Below are positions 1-6,358 of a stretch of 13,813 nucleotides of DNA, piece by piece. A program made the position numbers and the translations under genes. The first letter of the stretch is position 1. The number at the start of each line of letters is the position of its first letter. Source of the DNA: JAAEQG01 sp023133475 (lineage in GTDB: Bacteria; Planctomycetota; Phycisphaerae; UBA1845); NCBI GenBank assembly GCA_030631415.1, contig DAOVLE010000143.1, positions 1 to 13,813 on the forward strand, written 5' to 3'. The notes under the pieces are model-generated. The model was not told where the DNA came from. It did no database searches and saw only the letters and a program-made list of their open reading frames with translations.

Positions 1-28
1 CACACCCGTATCATTCTTTTGAAGCCCA

Positions 29-83
29 CTCCAAGTGGGGAAACCACCGGGCGCCGAGGGCACCCGGCGATTTCCACTTGGAG
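29..83. repeat. Imperfect palindrome with nested stem
   Basis: The outer arms CTCCAAGTGG (29-38) and CCACTTGGAG (74-83) are perfect inverted repeats. Inside them CCGGGCGCC (47-55) pairs imperfectly with GGGCACCCGG (58-67), leaving a short GC-rich loop. The element is intergenic and has no adjacent T run, so a terminator is not favoured. It differs in sequence from the GTAGGG family further on. Confidence 0.6.
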
Positions 84-319
84 GATGGGAAGGAAGCCTA
101 TACCATTTGGAAGACCGCTCACCTCATGCCTTTGTTGTAACACTGAACATGACCATTACCCTCCCAGGCTTGGTCCGGTATTGTGCCTTCACTTCTTCTA
201 GGACAAGCGTTAGCCCAAATTACTTCCCCTAAAAGGCTGAGTTTGCGAAAATCTTTAATTTTCTTTAGTGCATACGCACCACCGGTGACACTCGCCACGA
301 TTCTGCCTGCACCCGTAAC

Positions 320-355
320 ACCGTTGCTTGCGCTAGGCCCGGCATTTATGCCGGG
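320..355. repeat. Short repeat word followed by perfect hairpin
   Basis: CCCGGCAT (338-345) and ATGCCGGG (348-355) form a perfect 8-bp hairpin with a two-base loop. It is preceded by the word CCGTTGCTTGCGCT (321-334). The same word, reading CCGTTGCTTGCGCTTCGG, recurs at 3325 downstream of the second plus-strand gene. This suggests a dispersed repeat whose 5' part is shared and whose 3' part differs. Confidence 0.5.
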
Positions 356-389
356 TATTGGAGTGGTTGCCTTTGCCCTTCCCCAAGAC

Positions 390-480
390 GTAGGGTGGGT
401 GGAACCTGCCGCAGGCAGGTGGAACCCACCAACCGGCATGGTGGGTTTCGCCCGCCTACGGCGGGCTACACCCACCCTAC
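390..480. repeat. Cloverleaf-like palindromic element, GTAGGGTGGGT family
   Basis: The outer ends GTAGGGTGGGT (390-400) and ACCCACCCTAC (470-480) form a perfect 11-bp inverted repeat. Inside lie three separate perfect hairpins: CCTGCC/GGCAGG (405-410/414-419), AACCCACC/GGTGGGTT (424-431/440-447) and GCCCGCC/GGCGGGC (450-456/460-466). The whole can fold as a closing stem with three arms. It is not a tRNA: there is no T-loop sequence, no anticodon-like arm geometry and no acceptor end. Its left half reappears at 13615-13660 with compensating changes in the first arm. Confidence 0.75.
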
Positions 481-530
481 AGGGGATTCTTCGTTCAGCC
501 TTCTCACCCGACCTACGGAACCGATGAATT

Positions 531-612
531 GGGTGGCCCATGGCTTTAGCCGTGGGGGACGTGAATACACCACGTGATTCGTGTCCCCCACCGCTAAAGC
601 GGTGGGCCACCC
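531..612. repeat. Three-armed palindromic element
   Basis: The closing stem GGGTGG (531-536) pairs with CCACCC (607-612). Arm one is CCCATGGC/GCCGTGGG (537-544/549-556, one T-G wobble). Arm two is ACGTG/CACGT (559-563/571-575). Arm three is CCCACCGC/GCGGTGGG (587-594/599-606), which is perfect. The two halves (531-560 and 583-612) also pair with each other as a 30-bp stem, except where bases differ. Each of those differences is balanced inside its own small hairpin, so the branched fold looks like the one being maintained. Confidence 0.7.
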
Positions 613-650
613 ATGCGTCGGTGATTCATCGAATCAACCGCAGCCTCCCA

Positions 651-719
651 ATCAGTACCGCGACCGTAAGGGAGCGGCCAATCCAAGCAGAGCCGCTCCC
701 TTACGGTCGCGGTACTGAT
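651..719. repeat. Perfect 28-bp inverted repeat with 13-base loop
   Basis: The left arm (651-678) begins ATCAGTACCGCGACCGTAAG and the right arm (692-719) is its exact reverse complement. The loop is 679-691. A perfect 28-bp match suggests recent arrival or active maintenance. The bases just after the element, TGATCAGAT, recur at 3376-3384 at the right edge of a different repeat, suggesting a shared boundary. No T run follows, so a terminator role is not supported. Confidence 0.8.
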
Positions 720-836
720 CAGATTCTGAGAGCTCCCAGCGGGCATGTAAGCTAGGCATACAAAATTGCAGCTATGCTGTAAATATGGCTGCTATTACAC
801 TTTTTTTCCCATTTTTGCTAATAATGTGCCTTACGC

Positions 837-866
837 TTGTCCTATTATACATAGTAGGGGTATCAT
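837..866 (+). promoter_or_regulatory. Possible sigma-70-like promoter before lipoprotein gene
   Basis: TTGTCC (837-842, four of six matches to the -35 consensus) and TATCAT (861-866, five of six to the -10) are 18 bases apart in an AT-rich stretch. Transcription would start near 873, giving a leader of roughly 95 bases. That leader would contain most of an imperfect hairpin (TCCTCC 868-873 with GGAGGA 908-913, inner AGGTG/CACCT). Planctomycete promoters are poorly defined, so this is only a candidate. Confidence 0.3.
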
Positions 867-966
867 CTCCTCCGGCACGAGGTGTTTACCACCTGCCCGG
901 CGGCCTTGGAGGACCGCGGAATGCACATACAAGCCCTTCACCCATAATGAATGAAAGGATAACGCC

Positions 967-1347
967 ATGTACGCCAAGAAAGCACGCTCGGTCGGGATGT
1001 TGGTTATCGGAGCTTGTCTCGCGGCGGGTCTGGTTGGATGCGACGAGAGCTGGCTCTCGGTCGGCCCCTTCCCACTCCGCGCACTGGACAACGCCTCGGA
1101 TGGATGGCTGACCACCTTAAAGGCGATAGACGTAAACACCGCATATCTATCGCAAAATCAAGATACACAGTGGGCATCGGCACATGACAACTTGATTCAG
1201 GGGCGGGAGATGGATGCTGCGAATGTCGGGTGGCACTTCGATATGATCGGGTGGCACTTTGGAACAGTAACCTATGGTGGGCAAACTGGCGGCGGTGGGT
1301 TAACGGATGATTTAGGTCCTCCACCACCAGTTCCAGGCGACATGTAG
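967..1347 (+). CDS. Small putative lipoprotein, unknown function
   Basis: This encodes a 126-residue protein that I do not recognise. The N-terminus has a basic start (residues 2-7), a hydrophobic stretch (about 9-23) and a lipobox L22-V23-G24-C25. It is therefore predicted to be exported, lipid-modified on Cys25 and membrane-anchored. The mature part is about 100 residues with no known domain. The motif GWHF occurs twice, at residues 88-91 and 95-98, encoded by a repeated DNA word CGGGTGGCACTT. The tail is rich in Gly and then Pro (GGGG, PPPP) and looks flexible. The start is supported by AAAGGA at 954-959, seven bases before ATG. The aspartate right after the cysteine would mean inner-membrane retention under the E. 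coli rule, which may not apply here. It stands alone, 230 bases before the next gene. Confidence 0.7.
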   Translation: MYAKKARSVGMLVIGACLAAGLVGCDESWLSVGPFPLRALDNASDGWLTTLKAIDVNTAYLSQNQDTQWASAHDNLIQGREMDAANVGWHFDMIGWHFGTVTYGGQTGGGGLTDDLGPPPPVPGDM

Positions 1348-1577
1348 CGGAGAGCGGCTTCCGCTGTGCCGACGCGGTTTCGCAAAAGCGGTAGCGAGCG
1401 GCGAGCACACAAACCAGCAGGGGGGAAGGGCAAAACTGTGGCTTTCCCAACAGCCCCCTGAGCCGTTGGATCCACGGAGGAGGAACGAGGTTCAATCAAT
1501 CACCTGATTGTCCTGCGGGTGAAATGCGGCAGGCATAAAACTGTTAAGGCATGTGCCCCTGGGGATAGGGAGGGTGC
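1348..1577. other. Intergenic stretch with several hairpins
   Basis: This gap between two plus-strand genes holds AGCGG/CCGCT (1353-1357/1361-1365), just after the lipoprotein stop. A bulged hairpin follows: CAGGGGG (1418-1424) pairs with CCCCCTG (1454-1460), with an inner stem GAAGG/CTTTC. Two small stems are CAATCA/TGATTG (1493-1498/1505-1510) and CCTGC/GCAGG (1512-1516/1529-1533). No T run follows the first hairpins. A structured leader for the next gene is possible, but I match it to no known riboswitch class. Confidence 0.3.
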
Positions 1578-3320
1578 ATGATGAGGGATGGGTCTCAAAC
1601 AAGTTATGGGAAGCTTTCCCGAACACAAGAAATCCTCCGTGAGACAAATGGGGGTGGAGGGCCCTTTCAGGATATCCACAGTGAATCCACCGCTAACTGC
1701 TTGACCTTACTGGTCTTCAATGAAACCGGCGAGTCTGGGAAGTACGAACACAAGAATCTCGACGATAAATTCATAGATCGCGTGTGTGGCAAGCTAAAGT
1801 ACGACTTGCGTAACCTTGCCGACATGGATATTTCTCGGGAGCGCAAAGAGCATAATCTTCTACGCAATGTGAGACTGCACACCCAGCGCGAGGCCGGAAC
1901 GCGGCCCACAGTGGAGAGACCTTCCGGGGGCGTGGGGCCTCCCGACATCGCAATGAAGCCCAAGGGTCTTGGTGGACACTCATTGCGAGAACAATGTGTT
2001 ATTCTGGTCTTGAAATACCTGAAGGATAAGGATAAGGATAAGGATAAGGCCAAACTTGCTCTCCTTTTCGCGTTGATGCGTGAGCGTGTTGATAACGACG
2101 ATGACGACTCTCTGTTCGGCCGGGACGATGAGTTGGATATTGGCAAGATTTCGCATATTCTAGGCTGGAGCATAAAGAAGACCAAAAGAATATATGGGGA
2201 ATTGCGGAAACTAATTAAGGAAGTGTTGGGTAAAAAAGGCGAGATAATGATTCCCCGGCAATTTCGAGAAGTGTATCTCCGCCTGCGCGAACTCGCGGCG
2301 GAACCCTTTCCCGAGCTCGCCGACGTGGAGCTGCGCCTGACGCTGTTTAACATCAGCAGAGCCCTGGCGTTGAGTTTTGACCCCCAAACCGCTTGTACGC
2401 GGGCGATCAGAAAATTGGGAGGCGAGGTTTTCGAGGTTTTGTGCGATTTTTTGCGCGAGGAGCAAAGCTTCTCGGACGTTGCTTCATGCCAGACCGTTTG
2501 GAAACAGTTGAGCGAAGAAGTTCAGGATATCCAAAAGGCTTTGGAAACTGGAGATGTTAACCTTATCTTTGTCCGTACTGCTCCGTTTCTCCTAAATGTT
2601 GCCCACGTGCAACCTCGTGTCAGTCCGGCGCGGGGCCAGCTTCTCTTAACTTATGGTTTTCTGCTACGGGTGGCTGGGTGGTATGATGCGTGCATCGCTG
2701 CGGCCCAAGCCGTTGCAGAGCGTTGCGACGCCATTGCCGAAGAGAAAGGGGCGGATATTCTTGACCTTGCCTCTGAATTCGACAGCGGTGAGACGTTGCG
2801 GCGGGTGAAAACCTACGCGATTCTGGACCACATAGTAACCCGGTTCTACTTCAAGGTGTCAACCGCTCGGCAACAGCGGTTCCATGTGCGTGACTACGAC
2901 GCGCTGGTTGCGCTCGATGCAGAGATGGCTGAACTGATCGAAACCGACCCCGAGTACGAAGGCATTTATGCGGAATGGCTGGTCTTACGGGCGCACATTG
3001 TTCGGGCGGCTTACAACTTTCATCGCACAGCCAAAAGCCCGGCGGGTAAGAAACGCTGGAAGCAGGAGCAGAGCGTCAGGCGTGGGAAGCTGCGTGGTCT
3101 TATCGCCAAACATTTCCTGGCCTCGGATGTGCCTCGGCGCAACGCTCAGCACCTGTTCAACGCGGTCAGGCGCGAGGGCGAGGGGTGTGCAATCGCACGT
3201 GCTCTCGATGTAATCGAGGAAGTGCTCAGTGACATGCCCGCCCTGGTGCAGGCCATCCGAGCCGAGCGACAGGCAGTCCAACAGCCCCCCCGTGACGAGC
3301 ATCCGGTTTTGCCCGGATAA
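1578..3320 (+). CDS. Unknown cytoplasmic protein with HTH-like segment
   Basis: This encodes a 580-residue protein with no signal peptide or membrane segment, which I do not recognise. Residues about 137-220 look like a small helical domain. Within it ELDIGKISHILGWSIKKTKR (185-204) resembles a helix-turn-helix, so DNA binding is possible but unproven. From about 225 to 560 it is mostly predicted helix with leucine and alanine patterns that could be TPR-like (for example residues 366-381). Residues about 104-136 are Gly/Pro/Arg-rich and unlike the flanks. They overlap a palindrome at 1948-1988, so this part may be inserted repeat DNA. Residues 149-157 are Lys-Asp repeats from a hexanucleotide tract, followed by an acidic run (172-177). 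GGAGG (1569-1573) lies four bases before the first ATG and seven before the second at 1581, so the second may be the true start. The end converges on the gene at 3524. Confidence 0.65.
   Translation: MMRDGSQTSYGKLSRTQEILRETNGGGGPFQDIHSESTANCLTLLVFNETGESGKYEHKNLDDKFIDRVCGKLKYDLRNLADMDISRERKEHNLLRNVRLHTQREAGTRPTVERPSGGVGPPDIAMKPKGLGGHSLREQCVILVLKYLKDKDKDKDKAKLALLFALMRERVDNDDDDSLFGRDDELDIGKISHILGWSIKKTKRIYGELRKLIKEVLGKKGEIMIPRQFREVYLRLRELAAEPFPELADVELRLTLFNISRALALSFDPQTACTRAIRKLGGEVFEVLCDFLREEQSFSDVASCQTVWKQLSEEVQDIQKALETGDVNLIFVRTAPFLLNVAHVQPRVSPARGQLLLTYGFLLRVAGWYDACIAAAQAVAERCDAIAEEKGADILDLASEFDSGETLRRVKTYAILDHIVTRFYFKVSTARQQRFHVRDYDALVALDAEMAELIETDPEYEGIYAEWLVLRAHIVRAAYNFHRTAKSPAGKKRWKQEQSVRRGKLRGLIAKHFLASDVPRRNAQHLFNAVRREGEGCAIARALDVIEEVLSDMPALVQAIRAERQAVQQPPRDEHPVLPG
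1948..1988. repeat. Palindrome inside the coding region, in frame
   Basis: TCGCAATGA (1948-1956) and TCATTGCGA (1980-1988) are a perfect 9-bp inverted repeat. They enclose a second stem CCAAG/CTTGG (1960-1964/1968-1972). A looser inverted pair, GGCCCAC and GTGGGGCC, lies just upstream (about 1904-1940). Together they correspond to the Gly/Pro-rich residues about 108-137 of the 580-residue protein. The sequence differs from the GTAGGG family. Confidence 0.45.
2022..2049 (+). repeat. Hexanucleotide tandem repeat AAGGAT, 4.7 copies
   Basis: Four full copies of AAGGAT plus AAGG lie within the 580-residue protein gene and encode alternating Lys and Asp (residues 149-157). The unit is six bases, so gain or loss of copies changes length without breaking the reading frame. 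Confidence 0.85.
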
Positions 3321-3324
3321 CATC

Positions 3325-3380
3325 CCGTTGCTTGCGCTTCGGGTCTGGATGTTCCCTCGCTTACGCTTCGGGTTCTGATC
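3325..3380. repeat. Two direct repeats of about 26 bases
   Basis: The first copy (3325-3350) contains CTTGCGCTTCGGGT and the second (3354-3380) contains CTTACGCTTCGGGT, with similar flanks. They follow the end of the plus-strand gene directly. A hairpin ATCCGG/CCGGAT (3301-3306/3313-3318) covers the last codons and the first base of the stop codon of that gene. The second copy ends in CTGATCAGAT, the same word as at the right edge of the 651-719 palindrome. Confidence 0.6.
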
Positions 3381-3384
3381 AGAT

Positions 3385-3477
3385 GTAGGGCGGGTTCCAC
3401 CCGCCTTCTCGGGTGTAGGGCGGGTTCCACCCGCCGAGGTTCTTGGAGCACAGGAGGGCGGGTGGAACCCGCCCTAC
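3385..3477. repeat. GTAGGG palindromic element plus extra half copy
   Basis: The complete element is 63 bases (3415-3477). Its left arm is GTAGGGCGGGTTCCACCC plus GCC (3415-3435), the spacer is 21 bases (3436-3456), and the right arm (3457-3477) is an exact reverse complement of the left. A lone left arm (3385-3405) precedes it in direct orientation. Spacer and arms closely match the copy embedded in the hydrolase gene at 4969-5031, so these are one family. It lies between converging genes and could act as a two-way transcription barrier, though no T run is present. Confidence 0.8.
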
Positions 3478-3523
3478 AGACTTGGAACGTAATCAACGCT
3501 GTCGTTGGCGGTTACTATGCCCT

Positions 3524-4864
3524 CTATTCCTGTACAGGCCAGAATACATAGTCGTCCTTTTCCCACCTCTGGTTGTGTTTGCCACCATCGTCCTTGAGAT
3601 TATCCGCTACGCTGTACAGTGTAAATCCACTTGGGTTTCGCTTGTACACAAAATCACTGCCGCTGAAGGGGTCGATACGCAGTTTCGCCAGATCGGGGGC
3701 GCCGAGTTCACTGAGCGATTCGGGAAAGCTGCCGGTCTTGCCGTGGTGGACAAAAATGTGCACGAGCAAATGCGTCGCACGGCGATACGCGGTGGACCTC
3801 TCACCTAGTAACCGGACCTTGGTCAGGTGTGCCGCCATCTTTCTCACAAAAGGATTCTTGCTTTTCTCCACCATCGACCCCAATTGCTCAACCTGTTCTT
3901 TGACACGATAGTACGGACTGCTGGCCCACTTGTCCAAAGCATCATAATAGGCATTAAGCTCGCGGAGTGTTTCGTGATAACCGATTCGTTTGACTGTGTG
4001 CACGTCACGGCGATTGAAGTCGAACTGGGAGGGTCGATGGATTTTCCACGCGTCTCTTCCCCGGGCGGGCACAAAGAACCGCTGGCAGATATCCCACAAG
4101 AAGAGGCGCTCGAGGTCCACGATTTGACTGAATGGCTGTGGCTCCGGGTCTGCTTTGGCAAGTTTGCGGCTGATGCCCGTTGCCAGCTTGTCCGGGTTGT
4201 CCGCCAGCGACAGCGCCTTGGTCAACGCGTGGTAGCCCAATGCCCTCTGTGCTATACCAACGAACCGGCCTATGGTCGTGGGAGCCGTGTCGAGATGATG
4301 TCCCGATCGGATGACCAGAATGGCATTCTTTGGAAGTGTGCGGTGACGCCCCTTTTGCCAGTTATAAAAGCCCTCGGCGATCAGCCCTTTGGCAGCGTTG
4401 CGGAGTTTGGGAAGATTCGGTATTAAGACATTGACAATAGCCCCATCCATGCGTGCATCGCCGGTTGGCTTGGGCTTCCCTAAAGGAAAGAAGCACTCGC
4501 GCTTCTTGGCTGCTTTGGCAAACGTCTTTAGCCCCTTGCGATTAGCTTTTAACCAATCGGATATCACCTGGTTGCCTGACCAGGGTTCACGCAAGGCCGG
4601 GTCCCAAGCCTCGTTTTCGGGGAGCGGGGTGATCAGGTCGCAGGCTTGTTGGTAAGTGTCATAGGCGTTGTCCTCGAGGTCGCCGCCCATCGTCTCGTTG
4701 ATCCACTTGATATAGTCGACCGGATTGGCTGGATTCGGAGACGGCGGTTTGGGATCCGCCGCGAACCCCGTTGCCACCGCCACCAGGCATCCCACCAAGA
4801 AGCTGCAACAACGCAACCTCTGCCACCGGCCTGTGCCGAAACCGAAACGCATTTGCAAGGACAT
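3524..4864 (-). CDS. Secreted protein with pseudopilin-like C-terminal tail, unknown function
   Basis: This encodes a 446-residue protein predicted to be exported. After a basic start, the signal peptide core is about residues 20-33 (FLVGCLVAVATGFA) with a likely cut before ADPK. The body (about 40-360) is mostly helical and matches nothing I can name. The tail (about 370-446) has the pattern PESLSEL, IDPFSG, VYKRNPSGFTLYSVADN, DDGG. It resembles the C-terminal part of planctomycete pseudopilin-type proteins, but the pilin N-terminal helix is absent. I chose the ATG at 4864 because GGAGG lies eight bases upstream and the signal peptide directly follows. The longer frame from 4915 adds 17 residues with no such site. 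It lies 50 bases downstream of the hydrolase gene on the same strand, so cotranscription is likely. No catalytic motif is evident. Confidence 0.7.
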   Translation of the reverse strand: MSLQMRFGFGTGRWQRLRCCSFLVGCLVAVATGFAADPKPPSPNPANPVDYIKWINETMGGDLEDNAYDTYQQACDLITPLPENEAWDPALREPWSGNQVISDWLKANRKGLKTFAKAAKKRECFFPLGKPKPTGDARMDGAIVNVLIPNLPKLRNAAKGLIAEGFYNWQKGRHRTLPKNAILVIRSGHHLDTAPTTIGRFVGIAQRALGYHALTKALSLADNPDKLATGISRKLAKADPEPQPFSQIVDLERLFLWDICQRFFVPARGRDAWKIHRPSQFDFNRRDVHTVKRIGYHETLRELNAYYDALDKWASSPYYRVKEQVEQLGSMVEKSKNPFVRKMAAHLTKVRLLGERSTAYRRATHLLVHIFVHHGKTGSFPESLSELGAPDLAKLRIDPFSGSDFVYKRNPSGFTLYSVADNLKDDGGKHNQRWEKDDYVFWPVQE

Positions 4865-4872
4865 ACTGAACA

Positions 4873-4877
4873 CCTCC
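4873..4877 (-). promoter_or_regulatory. Ribosome binding site that sets the start at 4864
   Basis: On the minus strand this reads GGAGG, eight bases before the ATG at 4864. It falls inside the longer open frame that begins at 4915, so it argues for the shorter protein with the signal peptide at its very N-terminus. Confidence 0.75.
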
Positions 4878-4914
4878 AAATAGAAACCCGATTTTGTCAA
4901 ACCTCCACTATACA

Positions 4915-6348
4915 TTATTGAGGCTCACTTGGCGAAATCTTACTACAGTTCGGATGTTCTTGGCGGTGGTAGGGCGGGTTCCACCCACCGAGGTTCTCGG
5001 GGTCCAGGAAGGCGGGTGGAACCCGCCCTACACCGCTGTGCACTTTATCGAAAAAATTGATTACCCGCGTGGTGTAACCATGGAAATCCGTCGTCATGAT
5101 GTTGCTGTGCAGGCCCGGCCCCAACCACTTCTGCTTGGGTTCCTTCGCCAGGTCGTAGAGAATGGTCATATTAACCGGCGGAATGACGAAATCATCCTCG
5201 CCGTGAATGAGCAAAACCGGGCGCGGTGCGAGGCCCCCAATCACCGCTCCGGCATCGAGTTCCCACATCGAACGCCCCGCGTGCAGCGACATGGATGCCA
5301 GAACCAGGTCAGCCAGCATAGGCCCCACAAGCGGAATGTGCCCGAGATGCTGACGGGCCAGCAACGGTGCCCGCACATAGCAGCTATCCAATACCACCGC
5401 CTCGATCCGCACATTCTGCGCCGCCGACCGAACCAACGCCATCGCACCCATCGATGACCCCAGCCCGAACACGTGACGGGCATACTCAGGCTGCCGTTCC
5501 TTAAGCCAATCCACCGCCGCGGTTACATCTGCGGTCTCAAATAAGCCGAATGTGGAAGTGTGCCCGGCGCTGGCGCCGTGCCCGCGGAAATCGAAGATTA
5601 AGCTACTGTATCCACGACCGTGAAAGATGTTCATGAACTCCACGAAGTTGCCCTTGTTGGCGCCGGCTCCGTGGCAGATCACCACTGTTGCATTGCTGCT
5701 TTCTTCGGGGAGGAACCACCCGGACAATGTAAGACCGTCATCCGTCTCGAAGGTGACCTCTTCGAGTGGCCAATCGGCATAGCTGCCCGGATCGGTTGGG
5801 TTGCCGATCTTGATCCGATGAATCAGTGACCCGAACACCAACGGGGCGAAAACCAGAGCAGTCAAACAGAAGCGAGCCGGCCGAATCAACAGAGCCGCCG
5901 CCGCCCACCTGCGCCGCCGGCGTTCGGTGATGCCACCGAGCCCACCGGCATGGTGACGCGCCCGTCGGCCCCAGCGGCGTGTCCGCTCACCCAGACGCCC
6001 TTCCGTCCGCTTCCAGAGAGCCCACACCATACGCCAGGCGATAACAAAGTACAACGCCCAGAACACTTCCATCCAAAGCAGGCGCCCGCCGGCCATGTGG
6101 GCGGCAAACGCCTCCGCGCCGGCGATCACCGGAACCATAACCGCAATGTAGACAATGTAATGGCGAAAGCATATCCGCCGCACCGCCGCCCAGCCCCACC
6201 ATAAAAACACGCCTAACGCGGGAGGCATGAGCAGAATTACCGTCTCCCCGGCGTGACAGGTGAAGCAATCCAGGAGGGAAAACGTAACGGCACAACCGGT
6301 AAGGATCATCACGCCCATTATCAGGCGATGTTGAATGGGTTTTCTCAC
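4915..6348 (-). CDS. Membrane-anchored alpha/beta hydrolase, repeat-extended C-terminus
   Basis: This encodes a 477-residue protein. About five hydrophobic segments (residues 9-29, 35-56, 64-85, 93-112, 160-176), with an Arg-rich stretch between the fourth and fifth (114-147), should hold it in the membrane. The hydrolase domain spans about 195-435. It has the oxyanion-side motif HGAGANKGNF (226-235), DFRGHGASAG (253-262) and the nucleophile elbow GSSMG with Ser299. The acid is in HGEDDFVIPP (Asp385 or Asp386) and the likely base is His414 in GLHSN. Hydrolysis of an ester or peptide-like bond is expected from the fold; the substrate is unknown. The start is GTG at 6348, with GGAG six bases upstream (6355-6358). 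Residues 440-460 are translated from a 63-base palindromic element, leaving 17 further residues before the stop. The catalytic core lies entirely before it, so the enzyme is probably intact. The secreted-protein gene at 4864 follows. Confidence 0.85.
   Translation of the reverse strand: MRKPIQHRLIMGVMILTGCAVTFSLLDCFTCHAGETVILLMPPALGVFLWWGWAAVRRICFRHYIVYIAVMVPVIAGAEAFAAHMAGGRLLWMEVFWALYFVIAWRMVWALWKRTEGRLGERTRRWGRRARHHAGGLGGITERRRRRWAAAALLIRPARFCLTALVFAPLVFGSLIHRIKIGNPTDPGSYADWPLEEVTFETDDGLTLSGWFLPEESSNATVVICHGAGANKGNFVEFMNIFHGRGYSSLIFDFRGHGASAGHTSTFGLFETADVTAAVDWLKERQPEYARHVFGLGSSMGAMALVRSAAQNVRIEAVVLDSCYVRAPLLARQHLGHIPLVGPMLADLVLASMSLHAGRSMWELDAGAVIGGLAPRPVLLIHGEDDFVIPPVNMTILYDLAKEPKQKWLGPGLHSNIMTTDFHGYTTRVINFFDKVHSGVGRVPPAFLDPENLGGWNPPYHRQEHPNCSKISPSEPQ
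4969..5031. repeat. GTAGGG palindromic element inserted in frame in the hydrolase gene
   Basis: The left arm (4969-4989) and right arm (5011-5031) match at 20 of 21 positions and flank a 21-base spacer. The spacer is clearly related to that of the intergenic copy at 3436-3456. On the minus strand the element begins exactly with codon GTA (Val440) and ends with TAC (Tyr460): 63 bases, 21 codons, no stop. The encoded stretch begins VGRVPPAFLDP and ends GGWNPPY. Confidence 0.9.
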
Positions 6349-6358
6349 ATCCTACTCC

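Larger units (their letters stand above)
1..966. other. Gene-poor, repeat-rich region
   Basis: No open frame here has a ribosome binding site together with a plausible protein. The longest frame, on the minus strand at 119-610, is largely made of translated repeats. The region holds an imperfect palindrome (29-83), a small hairpin (338-355), two cloverleaf-like elements (390-480 and 531-612), a long perfect inverted repeat (651-719) and a possible promoter before the lipoprotein gene. Positions 84-320 show nothing I can name. The part after about 770 is distinctly AT-richer than the rest. Confidence 0.6.

Noticed and set aside
119..610. A 163-residue minus-strand open frame
   Set aside because: Most of it is the translation of three repeats (531-612, 390-480 and 320-355), and there is no ribosome binding site. 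Only the last 65 or so residues are free of repeats, too little to call a gene remnant.
390..612. tRNA-like cloverleaf structures
   Set aside because: Stem lengths, loop sequences and the lack of a T-loop or acceptor end exclude tRNA; the folds are repeat elements.
1418..1460. Riboswitch (cyclic-di-GMP type) before the 580-residue protein
   Set aside because: A hairpin and a GGGCAAAAC word are present, but the conserved core of the GEMM class could not be aligned.
3385..3477. CRISPR-like array of GC-rich repeats
   Set aside because: There are only two direct copies and one inverted arm. The spacers are nine and 21 bases, and the 21-base one is conserved between elements rather than unique.
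4865..4915. Longer N-terminus for the secreted protein, starting at 4915
   Set aside because: The extra 17 residues would bury the signal peptide, lack a ribosome binding site and contain the good GGAGG for the ATG at 4864.
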